This document shows positions 1 through 6,530 of a stretch of DNA of 8,058 nucleotides, in pieces. The notes beneath the pieces were generated by a model. The model was not told where the DNA came from. It ran no database searches and saw nothing but the letters and a program-made list of their open reading frames with translations. Source of the DNA: Treponema sp. UBA1240. Lineage in GTDB: Bacteria; Spirochaetota; Spirochaetia; Treponematales; Treponemataceae. Numbering within the stretch: position 1 is the stretch's first letter; every line of letters starts with the position of its first letter. Made by a program: the position numbers and the translations under genes. The stretch lies in NCBI GenBank assembly GCA_002308875.1, contig DBWK01000080.1, positions 4,418-12,475 on the forward strand, read 5' to 3'.

Positions 1-17
1 TGTGTTCTGTATTCCAT
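1..17 (-). CDS. 5' end of an unidentified gene downstream of pepT (partial)
   Basis: On the minus strand, 24 bases after the pepT stop codon, an ATG at 17-15 is preceded by a strong ribosome binding site (GAGGTG at 25-30, with a 7-base gap). Only five full codons lie in the window (M-E-Y-R-T), so the product cannot be identified. The short gap and shared strand suggest co-transcription with pepT, and no terminator hairpin lies between them. The start is inferred from the binding site alone. A chance match is possible but unlikely given its quality and spacing. Confidence 0.55.
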
Positions 18-41
18 TTTTATTCACCTCTCTTGGTATAT

Positions 42-1310
42 TTATTTTTCTATGCTCCAAAGCTTTACAAGCTCACAGATAACTTCAACCGCAGAAGTCA
101 TCTGCGAAAGTGACGCCCATTCTTTTTTTGAATGAAAGTTATGCCCTCCCGTAAAAATATTGGGAGTCGGGAAGCCCATTTCCGTAAGTCGTGAACCATC
201 AGTTCCACCACGAATCGGAACAAACCGGACAGGAATCCTCGTATTCTTTACCGCCTGAACCAATTTTTCCATAACAACAGGATTTTTCATAATGCCGTCT
301 TTCATATTTTGGTACTGTTCTGTAACTTTTACGGTAACTTTACCGCCGGGGAACGCAGCTTCCGTTGCCTTTGCAAGCGTTTTTACCGTTTCTATCCTTC
401 GGCTCATTCCGTCCGTTTCAAAATCGCGCAAAAACAGAATAACGGCAGCATTTTCTATGTGTCCGACAACTTCCATCGGAGCATAAAAACCCTGATAGCC
501 GTCTGTCGTTTCGGGACTTTCCTGTTGCGGAAGCATCTGCAGGAATTTGGCAGCCATTGTTACCGCATTAACCATACCGGGTCGGGCGGTTCCAGTGTGT
601 GTGGCTCTGCCTTCAAACGTAACATCTACCTTGCAGGCGTTAAAACATTCAGCTTCAACCTCGCCAACATCGCCGCCGTCTACTGTGTAACAGAACTTTG
701 ACTGAATCCATCCGGCAGGAACATGATCCATACCGTGTCCGGTTTCTTCATCCGGCGAAAATATAACTTCAATCTGTCCATGCGGAACGGCGTTTTTCAA
801 TATATATTCAACAGCGGTCATTATTGCGGCAACACCCGCCTTATCGTCAGCACCAAGAAGCGTTGTACCGTCTGATGTGATTATAGTATCACCCGCACAT
901 TGAGCCAGCGCGGAATCTTCGTCGGGATCAAGTGATACGCTGTTTTTCAGCGTTATAGGATTTCCGTCATAATTAGAAAAAACGAGAGGTTTTACATCTT
1001 TTCCGCCAACTTCTTCCACCGTATCAAGATGTGCTAAAAAACATACGGACGGACAGTTTTCATATCCTTTTGAAGCAGGAATCCGTGCACACAAATAACT
1101 TTCTGCGGTAAGGGTCAAATCACTCACACCCATAAGTCTGAGCTCGTTCTGCAAAAGCTGCGCAAAATCACGCTGGCGTTCCGTGGAAGGCTGAATGCCC
1201 TTATCCGCAACGGAAGAATCGCTGGTTGTCCAGATTTTTACAAAGCTCAAAAAGCGTTTGAGCAAAGGTTCGGTAATAAAAGTCTTTTTAAGATTCTGCA
1301 AGTTACTCAT
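42..1310 (-). CDS. pepT: Peptidase T (tripeptide aminopeptidase, M20B family)
   Basis: This cytoplasmic di-zinc aminopeptidase releases the N-terminal residue from tripeptides, a late step in peptide use. The 422-aa protein is close to the usual PepT length of about 410. The M20 metal ligands are all visible: H94 and D96 in AHLDT, bridging D155 in GADDKAG, catalytic E188 and ligand E189 in PDEETG, D211 in TVDGG, and H393 in GGHNFHSKKEW. The insert between the halves of the catalytic domain is the dimerisation or lid domain (about residues 220-330), which contains ATHTGTARPG. RGGTDGSR near 367-374 is also typical of PepT and separates it from other M20 peptidases. The gene is divergent from glyQS. 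The ATG at 1310 has no clear Shine-Dalgarno sequence, but no better in-frame start exists before M60, which lies inside the conserved fold. No damage is seen, so the enzyme should be active. Confidence 0.96.
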   Translation of the reverse strand: MSNLQNLKKTFITEPLLKRFLSFVKIWTTSDSSVADKGIQPSTERQRDFAQLLQNELRLMGVSDLTLTAESYLCARIPASKGYENCPSVCFLAHLDTVEEVGGKDVKPLVFSNYDGNPITLKNSVSLDPDEDSALAQCAGDTIITSDGTTLLGADDKAGVAAIMTAVEYILKNAVPHGQIEVIFSPDEETGHGMDHVPAGWIQSKFCYTVDGGDVGEVEAECFNACKVDVTFEGRATHTGTARPGMVNAVTMAAKFLQMLPQQESPETTDGYQGFYAPMEVVGHIENAAVILFLRDFETDGMSRRIETVKTLAKATEAAFPGGKVTVKVTEQYQNMKDGIMKNPVVMEKLVQAVKNTRIPVRFVPIRGGTDGSRLTEMGFPTPNIFTGGHNFHSKKEWASLSQMTSAVEVICELVKLWSIEK

Positions 1311-1319
1311 ATATTAAAA

Positions 1320-1348
1320 AGAATACGATTTTTTCTGAGGATTTACAA
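1320..1348 (-). promoter_or_regulatory. Candidate promoter of pepT
   Basis: Read on the minus strand, TTGTAA (1343-1348) and TATTCT (1320-1325) are 17 bases apart. Each matches the sigma-70 consensus at 4 of 6 positions. Transcription would begin only a few bases before the pepT ATG at 1310. This fits the missing ribosome binding site and would give a nearly leaderless mRNA. It is weaker than the glyQS promoter and could be coincidental in AT-rich DNA. Confidence 0.4.
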
Positions 1349-1391
1349 GCAATGTCAGCTGATAAACGTGTATACATAAAATACGATTTTT
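1322..1391 (+). repeat. 12-bp direct repeat, one copy in each divergent promoter
   Basis: AATACGATTTTT occurs at 1322-1333 and again, identically, at 1380-1391, a 58-bp offset. The first copy overlaps the -10 and spacer of the candidate pepT promoter. The second lies in the spacer of the glyQS promoter. Such an arrangement could serve one regulator controlling both genes, but two copies in AT-rich DNA is thin evidence. Confidence 0.5.
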
Positions 1392-1399
1392 GCTATACT
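1371..1399 (+). promoter_or_regulatory. glyQS promoter (extended -10)
   Basis: TATACA (1371-1376, 4 of 6 matches to TTGACA) and TATACT (1394-1399, 5 of 6 matches to TATAAT) are separated by exactly 17 bases. A TG at 1391-1392 adds the extended -10 element. Transcription would start near 1406, giving a leader of about 145 nt before the glyQS ATG at 1552. This is one of the two best promoters in the window. Confidence 0.75.
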
Positions 1400-1412
1400 C
1401 TTTAACAATGCC

Positions 1413-1528
1413 CCCGTACAGTCAGGTATTGTGCGGGTCGTTCGGCTCATTGCAGTTATCAGTGAACCGATCGCGAACAGCTTGTCTGCTCACGACAGAA
1501 TAAAGTGCCTTTCTCCCAGAAAGGCCAC
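1413..1528 (+). promoter_or_regulatory. Structured 5' leader of glyQS (four stem-loops)
   Basis: The leader folds by eye into four consecutive hairpins. Hairpin 1 pairs CCCGTACA (1413-1420) with TGTGCGGG (1430-1437), including one G-U pair. Hairpin 2 pairs 1442-1452 with 1460-1470: ten pairs, one C-A mismatch and a 7-base loop. Hairpin 3 pairs 1471-1480 with 1486-1495: eight pairs, two A-C mismatches and a 5-base loop. Hairpin 4 pairs GTG plus CCTTTC (1505-1513) with GAAAGG and CAC (1519-1528), with one bulged C and a 5-base loop. Hairpins 2 and 3 abut directly. The T-box consensus and the glycine riboswitch core are not recognisable, and no hairpin is followed by a T-tract, so classic attenuation is not evident. 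Control of translation or mRNA stability is one possible role; this is inference. Confidence 0.45.
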
Positions 1529-1536
1529 AAGAAAGC

Positions 1537-1543
1537 AAGGAAG
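1537..1543 (+). promoter_or_regulatory. glyQS ribosome binding site
   Basis: AAGGAAG lies 8 bases before the ATG at 1552 and fixes the start of glyQS. It sits 8 bases after the last leader hairpin, so refolding of the leader could in principle affect its accessibility. Confidence 0.8.
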
Positions 1544-1551
1544 AAAAAAAC

Positions 1552-2907
1552 ATGGACAATCACGAAATCACCATGGAAAAAATTGTCAGTCTCTGCAAAA
1601 GACGGGGATTTGTATTTCAGTCATCGGAAATTTACGGTGGTCAGGCAGGAGCATGGGACTACGGTCCGCTCGGAATTGAACTGAAAAAGAATATTCAGAA
1701 CGCCTGGTGGAAAGAGATGACACAGCTGCACGACAACATTGTCGGACTCGATGCAGCAATTTTTATGCACCCGCGCACATGGGAAGCATCCGGACACGTA
1801 GCGAATTTTTCAGACCCGCTTGTAGACTGCAAAGACTGCAAAATGCGGTTCCGTGCAGATGACGAAAGTCAGATTTCAAAAGAAAATGTTGAAAAAAGAA
1901 TCTGCCCCAAATGCGGAGGCGAACTTACACCGCCGCGTTCTTTCAACCTTATGTTCAAGACACATATCGGACCAGCCGAAGACACAGCAAGCATCCTGTA
2001 TCTCCGTCCTGAAACAGCACAGGGAATTTATGTAAACTACAAGAACATAATCCAGTCAAACAGAATGAAGATTCCGTTCGGTATTGCACAGGTAGGTAAA
2101 GCATTCCGCAACGAAATCGTTACTAAGAACTTTATTTTCCGTACCTGCGAATTTGAGCAGATGGAAATGCAGTTCTTTGTAAAACCGGGCGACGACGACA
2201 AATTCTTTGAATACTGGAGAGGTCAGCGCTGGGAATTCTACAAAAAGTACGGAATCCGCGAGAACAAGTTGCGCTGGTATCACCACGAAAAACTTGCACA
2301 CTACGCAAAGGACGCATACGACATTGAATACGAATTCCCAATGGGATTCAGCGAACTGGAAGGTATTCACAACAGAACAAACTTTGACCTTACAAAGCAT
2401 ACCGAGTACTCCGGCAAGGATATGTCATATATAGATCAGGACAACGGAAACGAAAAGTACATTCCGTACATTATCGAAACATCCGCCGGTCTTACCCGCA
2501 ACGTTCTTATGTTTATGTGCGACGCATACGAAGAACAGAACCTTGCCAAAGCCGGTGAGCCTGAAGATTACAGAACAGTTCTTCACTTTCATCCGAAAAT
2601 TGCTCCTGTTACAGTTGCTGTTCTTCCTCTTATGAAAAAAGACGGACTTGCGGAACTTGCAAAGGACATTCAGAACGAATTGAAAGAAGAATTCGTAACT
2701 GACTACGACCAGGCTGGCGCAATCGGAAAACGCTACCGCCGTCAGGACGAAGTAGGAACACCGTTCTGCGTTACGGTTGACTACGACTCAAAAGAAGACA
2801 ACACCGTAACTCTCCGTTTCCGTGATTCGATGGAACAGGTTCGTATTCCTAGAAGCGAACTTACAGCAAGAATCAAACAGGAAATTAAAAACTACAAGAG
2901 AGTTTAA
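1552..2907 (+). CDS. glyQS: Glycyl-tRNA synthetase, single-chain (homodimeric) type
   Basis: This class II synthetase charges tRNA-Gly with glycine using ATP in the cytoplasm. The 451-aa chain is the dimeric type, shared with archaea, eukaryotes and several bacterial groups, not the two-subunit GlyQ/GlyS type. The N-terminal segment with YGGQAGAWDYGPLG (28-41) is highly typical. Motif 1 lies around HPRTWEASGH (73-82). A four-cysteine zinc site is formed by C93, C96, C118 and C121. LRPETAQGIY (151-160) is a family signature, motif 2 is AFRNE (184-188) continuing to EFEQMEMQFF, and motif 3 contains GLTRNVLMF with R316. The anticodon-binding domain starts near HFHPKIAPV (345-353) and includes GKRYRRQDEVGTPF. 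Length is normal and no key residue is missing. The gene is preceded by a strong promoter, a structured leader and a good ribosome binding site, and is followed by a terminator, so it is probably monocistronic. Many C-ending codons (TAC, GAC, AAC) suggest high expression. Confidence 0.98.
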   Translation: MDNHEITMEKIVSLCKRRGFVFQSSEIYGGQAGAWDYGPLGIELKKNIQNAWWKEMTQLHDNIVGLDAAIFMHPRTWEASGHVANFSDPLVDCKDCKMRFRADDESQISKENVEKRICPKCGGELTPPRSFNLMFKTHIGPAEDTASILYLRPETAQGIYVNYKNIIQSNRMKIPFGIAQVGKAFRNEIVTKNFIFRTCEFEQMEMQFFVKPGDDDKFFEYWRGQRWEFYKKYGIRENKLRWYHHEKLAHYAKDAYDIEYEFPMGFSELEGIHNRTNFDLTKHTEYSGKDMSYIDQDNGNEKYIPYIIETSAGLTRNVLMFMCDAYEEQNLAKAGEPEDYRTVLHFHPKIAPVTVAVLPLMKKDGLAELAKDIQNELKEEFVTDYDQAGAIGKRYRRQDEVGTPFCVTVDYDSKEDNTVTLRFRDSMEQVRIPRSELTARIKQEIKNYKRV

Positions 2908-2919
2908 CGCTTATAAAGG

Positions 2920-2966
2920 CAGTTCCGTTCAGACTGAAAAATTGTTTTGAACGGAACTGTTTTTTT
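2920..2966 (+). terminator. Intrinsic terminator of glyQS
   Basis: A perfect 12-bp stem, CAGTTCCGTTCA (2920-2931) with TGAACGGAACTG (2948-2959), encloses a 16-base loop. Seven T residues follow (2960-2966), then ATTT. It begins 13 bases after the glyQS stop codon. On the minus strand the stem is not followed by a T-run, so it acts in the plus direction. Confidence 0.93.
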
Positions 2967-2981
2967 ATTTGGGGTTCCATT

Positions 2982-4007
2982 ATGGAATATGTAAGACTGG
3001 GAAAAACAAATCTTTTAGTTTCCCGTACTTCTTTCGGGGCACTGCCCATACAGAGAATTTCTGACTACAACGAAGCCGCACAGCTTATACAAAAAGCTTA
3101 CGACGGCGGAATAAATTTTTTTGACACAGCCCGCGCATACACTGACAGCGAAAAAAAGCTTGGTATTGCGCTTAAAGACATCCGAAAAAACGTCATAATT
3201 TCAACCAAAACAGCCGCTAAAAACGCACAAGCTCTCAAGGCGGATTTGGAAACAAGCCTTTCTGAGCTGAACACAGATTATATAGACATTTATCAGCTTC
3301 ACAATCCAAAGATTGTTCCCAAGTCGGGACAGCCGGACGGTATTTATGAAGCCTTGCAGGAAGCAAAAAAAGAAGGAAAAATTCGTTTTATAGGAATTAC
3401 AAACCATTCACGCATACAAGCTCTCGATGCAGCTTTGAGCGGTTTGTATGACACCGTGCAGTATCCGTTCAGCATGCTTTCTTCGCAGGAAGAAATTGAC
3501 CTTGTAAAATTCTGCGACCAGCTCAACATCGGCTTTATTGCCATGAAAGCTTTATGCGGTGGAATGCTTACAAATATTCCTCTCGCATTCGGTTTTTTGC
3601 GCCAATTTGAAAATGTTGTTCCAATCTGGGGCATACAAAAACAGGAAGAACTCAGTCAGATTCTCTACTTTGAGGCTAATCCGCCGCAGGTAGATGACAA
3701 ATTTATGGAAGAAGTTGAAAACGAACGAAAAAATCTTTCTTTTGATTTTTGTCGTGGCTGCGGTTACTGTATGCCCTGCCCCGCAGAAATCCCCATTGAT
3801 TTTGCTAACAGAATGATACAGCTTTTACGCCGTTCTCCGACCAAGAATTTTCTTACACCGGAATGGAAAGAAAAAATGGAAAGAATCAATAACTGTATCG
3901 AATGCAAAGAATGCGAAAAGAGATGTCCGTATCATCTTAAACCATACGAAACGCTCCCATTGCATTTAAAAGACTATCTGCAACTGTACAGTGAAATGAA
4001 TAAATAA
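2982..4007 (+). CDS. Aldo/keto reductase with two C-terminal [4Fe-4S] motifs
   Basis: This is a predicted cytoplasmic oxidoreductase of the aldo/keto reductase superfamily, in the branch fused to a ferredoxin-like tail (COG1453 type). The substrate is unknown. Residues 1-230 form the TIM barrel. The catalytic tetrad is visible as D48 and Y53 (DTARAY), K76 (STKTA) and H107 (QLHNP). The C-terminal tail holds C257, C260, C263 and C266 (CX2CX2CX2CP) and C305, C308, C311 and C315 (CX2CX2CX3CP), which fits two [4Fe-4S] clusters. This suggests electron exchange between an NAD(P)H-linked barrel and an iron-sulfur partner, as expected in an anaerobe. At 341 aa it is somewhat short for the branch (usually about 370). 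The start has only a short GGGG ribosome binding site (2971-2974) and lies 22 bases after the glyQS terminator stem, with no clear promoter of its own. It converges on the HD-GYP gene with an 11-bp gap. Confidence 0.92.
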   Translation: MEYVRLGKTNLLVSRTSFGALPIQRISDYNEAAQLIQKAYDGGINFFDTARAYTDSEKKLGIALKDIRKNVIISTKTAAKNAQALKADLETSLSELNTDYIDIYQLHNPKIVPKSGQPDGIYEALQEAKKEGKIRFIGITNHSRIQALDAALSGLYDTVQYPFSMLSSQEEIDLVKFCDQLNIGFIAMKALCGGMLTNIPLAFGFLRQFENVVPIWGIQKQEELSQILYFEANPPQVDDKFMEEVENERKNLSFDFCRGCGYCMPCPAEIPIDFANRMIQLLRRSPTKNFLTPEWKEKMERINNCIECKECEKRCPYHLKPYETLPLHLKDYLQLYSEMNK

Positions 4008-4018
4008 AATCAGACGCG

Positions 4019-5284
4019 TTATTTTGCTACGGATTTCTTTACGTCGGCAACTTCCTGACGCGTAAGAACCCTTGATATTTTTACGTCTTCACCAGTTTGA
4101 ATTATGATGGCTTCGCCTTTTTCGTCTTTCTCACCAAAAAGCTGAACAACAGGCAGCTTTGGATTTGCCGGATTAACATCAACAACCTGTGCAATTTTGC
4201 CGTTGTTAAGGAAAACATAAGCACCGATCGGAAACAGTGAAATCGTATACAAAAGAGCCTTTATAACCGTGGGGTCATAGTATTTGCCGTTGTCCTGCAG
4301 AATTTCTACCATGGCATTGAACGATTCACGCGCTGTTTTGTGTGAACGAGGAGCGGTAATTGCCTCGTATGAACAGGCAACCGCGATAATCTTTGCATAT
4401 AGCGAAATTTTATCGCCTGTCATTCTGCGCGGATATCCCATTCCGTTTACTTTTTCATGATGCTCCAAAGCACCGAGACAAATACTCAGCGGAAAAGAAT
4501 GTTCCTTTAGTATGTTGTATGAAAACAAAGGATGCGTATAAATAGTCTTCATTTCTGCGGCAGAAAGTTTTCGGTTGCTCATGTGAATCTGCGGAGGAAT
4601 TTTTAACATTCCGATCTCGTGTAGAACACAGGCAACTCCCAGTTCTGTCTGCTTTGGAAGCGGCATTCGCAGCTGACATGCTATTGCAAGCGCAAGAATT
4701 GTGGAACGCATTGCATGGTCAATAAGATAGTTGCGGGTTTCTTCCAAAGTGTTGGGCAGTACGCGGAGCATATAGCGTCTGTTGTCATTAACAAAAACGC
4801 AAAGATCCTTTATGTTTTCTGAAATACGTTCGTATTCAAGTTTTTTGTGTGTTACAAACAGTGTGTAAATATCTTCGATGTATTTTAAATACTCATTGTA
4901 TACGGTCTGAACCAAAAACAGCTTGTTGTCTTCTATGCTGACAGTTTTTTCGGAATCGTTGTTCTCAACAATTGATATTGCATGCTGCATAACATTAACA
5001 ACAACGGCTTCTTCCTGTATCTGCTGTTCGTCATTTTCTTCAAATTCATCGGTAACTTCTTCGGTATTATTTCCAGCGTCCTGTTTACCGGCATTATTTT
5101 CCGCAACAGCCTGACTTAAATCTCCGTCCGAAAAAACCTGACGGAATTCCCATTCCATAAGAGCCTGTTTTAATTTTGCAGTTACAGGAACAGAAACGCA
5201 TGCCAGAAGAAAGCTGTTGTCAAGCACAACATCTTTTGTAAAAAGAACATCGTCGTCTATTTCCGTCAAATTAAACGTATTCAT
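4019..5284 (-). CDS. HD-GYP-family protein with a degenerate metal site
   Basis: The protein resembles cyclic-di-GMP phosphodiesterases of the HD-GYP class. Residues 1-60 form a small N-terminal domain resembling those that often precede HD-GYP. An acidic, low-complexity linker follows (about 65-95), then a helical region, the HD-GYP core (about 180-345) and a C-terminal beta-rich tail (about 350-410) containing FPIGAYVFLNNGKIAQVVDVNP, a common extension. Conserved features that remain are H190, H251 (HP), H275-H276 and the GYP signature G283-Y284-P285. Several usual residues are changed: HD reads H222-E223, the lysine of HDxGK is M226, and VADxxDA reads VACSYEA (C304, E307). No signal peptide or membrane segment is seen. 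The protein may bind the nucleotide without normal cleavage, or use another metal arrangement. The start at 5284 has a GGGGAA ribosome binding site (5289-5294) 4 bases upstream, and a strong promoter lies above it. Confidence 0.9.
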   Translation of the reverse strand: MNTFNLTEIDDDVLFTKDVVLDNSFLLACVSVPVTAKLKQALMEWEFRQVFSDGDLSQAVAENNAGKQDAGNNTEEVTDEFEENDEQQIQEEAVVVNVMQHAISIVENNDSEKTVSIEDNKLFLVQTVYNEYLKYIEDIYTLFVTHKKLEYERISENIKDLCVFVNDNRRYMLRVLPNTLEETRNYLIDHAMRSTILALAIACQLRMPLPKQTELGVACVLHEIGMLKIPPQIHMSNRKLSAAEMKTIYTHPLFSYNILKEHSFPLSICLGALEHHEKVNGMGYPRRMTGDKISLYAKIIAVACSYEAITAPRSHKTARESFNAMVEILQDNGKYYDPTVIKALLYTISLFPIGAYVFLNNGKIAQVVDVNPANPKLPVVQLFGEKDEKGEAIIIQTGEDVKISRVLTRQEVADVKKSVAK

Positions 5285-5356
5285 CTGGTTCCCCGTTTTT
5301 TATTCAGTTATTGCCCAATATCAAATGTTTTAAAAATAATATTTTTATATTTATCG

Positions 5357-5367
5357 GCATCAGATGC
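5357..5367. repeat. Short palindrome in the HD-GYP leader
   Basis: GCATC-A-GATGC is a perfect 5-bp inverted repeat around one central base. It lies 7 to 17 bases downstream of the predicted transcription start of the HD-GYP gene. The loop is too tight for a stable RNA hairpin, so if functional it is more likely a protein-binding site. Chance is a fair alternative for a repeat this short. Confidence 0.3.
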
Positions 5368-5380
5368 ACAAATCCATTAC

Positions 5381-5409
5381 ATTCTATTACATTTTTTCCA
5401 TCAAGTCAA
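5381..5409 (-). promoter_or_regulatory. Promoter of the HD-GYP gene
   Basis: Read on the minus strand, TTGACT (5404-5409, 5 of 6 matches) and TAGAAT (5381-5386, 5 of 6 matches) are separated by exactly 17 bases. Transcription would begin near 5374, giving a leader of about 90 nt. The -10 lies between and overlaps two copies of AATGTAAT set one helical turn apart (5376-5383 and 5386-5393). The gap between the M23 and HD-GYP genes is AT-rich and holds no other gene. Confidence 0.75.
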
Positions 5410-5457
5410 AAATTTTATTGCAAACGTTTTTTTTTATTCCTAAAAACACCGTTTTGT

Positions 5458-6489
5458 CTAATTCCACAAAAGTGCGGGATTTGTTGTTCTGCCGTTTTTG
5501 TATACCGTAAAATGAAGATGCGGTCCTGTACTTTGTCCTGTGCTACCAACTTCGCCGATTTTTGTTGAAGTTGTTACATACGCGCCTTTTTTGGTTGTAA
5601 TCTTACTCAGGTGCGCATACATGGTAACATAACCTGAATGATGAGCAACCTTTACGTAGTTTCCGTATACGTTATCCCAGCCGGTAGAGGAAACCCTTCC
5701 GTCCAAAGCAGCGTAAACAGGTGTTCCCTTTGCGATTGCCATGTCAATTCCGTTATGAAAGGTTCGTCTGCCTGAGAACGGATTTTTTCTCCAGCCGTAA
5801 TATGATGAAAAGTAATAACCCTTACGCAGAGGACGCTTAAACAGATCGCCGTTTATTTCCTGACGCGTTACCCAATCCAGTTCAGCATCGGGAACAAAAA
5901 GCGTTAGTCCTTCTTTTAGTTCTTCTTCAAGTCCTTTGTTGTTTACAAAAGCTATTTTGTCAGCGGAAACATTATATTTTTCAGCGATTGTCTGTGCTGT
6001 TTCGCCGGATTTTTTTGTTGTATAAACTATTCCCGGAATTGACGGTATGCGAATATACTGCCCTATCTGTATTGTTCTTGAATTTTTAATACCGTTTACA
6101 CTGATAAGAGTATCCTGCGTTATGCCGTAATCTTCGGCAAGGGTTCCAATCATATCACCGGGTTTTAATCTGTAGACCATATAATACAATTCAGGCACAT
6201 CTTCCTTTGAGATTTCCGCAGGACTAAGATCCAACCCCCCCTGGCCGGGAACAAGATCCGGTAATTCATATTCCGCATCGGCAGAAATTTCGTCCGTAGC
6301 CTCAGCAGCTTCCGCTATTCTAACTTCTGCATTTTCATCAGTCAGTTCCGCGGTTAAATTTTCGGACACGGCTGGCACAGGAACGGAAGCTTTTTGTTTT
6401 AAAGCCGCCGCAATAAAAAAACTGACTGAACCAATGTAAATAACAGCTGCGGGAATGATAAAAAACCATGTCTTTTTTGAAATGTGCAT
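5458..6489 (-). CDS. Membrane-anchored LysM/M23 peptidoglycan endopeptidase
   Basis: A predicted cell-wall hydrolase of the lysostaphin/LytM type, cutting peptide cross-links of peptidoglycan in the periplasm. After a short basic start, residues 8-30 form a hydrophobic segment with no clear cleavage site, so a membrane anchor is more likely than a secreted form. A linker rich in Ala, Glu and Asp (about 35-100) follows. Two LysM repeats then bind glycan: 104-148 (YRLKPGDMIGTLAEDYGIT) and 155-199. The M23 domain covers about 225-340 and keeps the full zinc and catalytic set: H245 and D249 (HNGID), H293 (YAHLS), and H324 and H326 (GPHLHF). It is therefore predicted to be active, unlike the degenerate M23 factors that only activate amidases. 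The ribosome binding site AAAGGA (6497-6502) lies 7 bases before the ATG. It sits 41 bp after rlmE on the same strand with no terminator between, so the two are probably co-transcribed. No convincing terminator follows. Confidence 0.94.
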   Translation of the reverse strand: MHISKKTWFFIIPAAVIYIGSVSFFIAAALKQKASVPVPAVSENLTAELTDENAEVRIAEAAEATDEISADAEYELPDLVPGQGGLDLSPAEISKEDVPELYYMVYRLKPGDMIGTLAEDYGITQDTLISVNGIKNSRTIQIGQYIRIPSIPGIVYTTKKSGETAQTIAEKYNVSADKIAFVNNKGLEEELKEGLTLFVPDAELDWVTRQEINGDLFKRPLRKGYYFSSYYGWRKNPFSGRRTFHNGIDMAIAKGTPVYAALDGRVSSTGWDNVYGNYVKVAHHSGYVTMYAHLSKITTKKGAYVTTSTKIGEVGSTGQSTGPHLHFTVYKNGRTTNPALLWN

Positions 6490-6530
6490 TTCTTTGTCCT
6501 TTCAATAGATAAAGAACTTTACAACAAGAA

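Noticed and set aside
309..701. A 130-codon open frame on the plus strand inside pepT
   Set aside because: The composition is biased, there is no ribosome binding site or domain, and it is antisense to conserved pepT coding sequence. Treated as a shadow.
1408..1503. A 31-codon open frame in the glyQS leader that could be a leader peptide
   Set aside because: It has no ribosome binding site, its ATG would lie within a few bases of the transcription start, and it has only two glycine codons with no run. It overlaps the predicted hairpins and looks like chance.
1400..1551. T-box or glycine riboswitch before glyQS
   Set aside because: I looked for the AGGGTGGNACCGCG T-box core, an antiterminator with a T-tract, and the conserved glycine aptamer core. 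None is recognisable.
1431..1679. An 82-codon open frame overlapping the start of glyQS in another frame
   Set aside because: It covers the structured leader and the conserved glyQS N-terminus, has no ribosome binding site and shows no protein-like pattern.
4008..4018. Shared bidirectional terminator between the convergent reductase and HD-GYP genes
   Set aside because: The 11-bp gap has no hairpin. The nearby palindrome ACTGTACAGT (3983-3992) is inside the reductase gene and has no loop or adjoining T-tract.
5443..5455. Possible terminator after the M23 gene
   Set aside because: Only a 5-bp AT-rich stem (AAAAC with GTTTT) is present, and on the minus strand it is followed by a single extra T before AGG. 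It is too weak to call.
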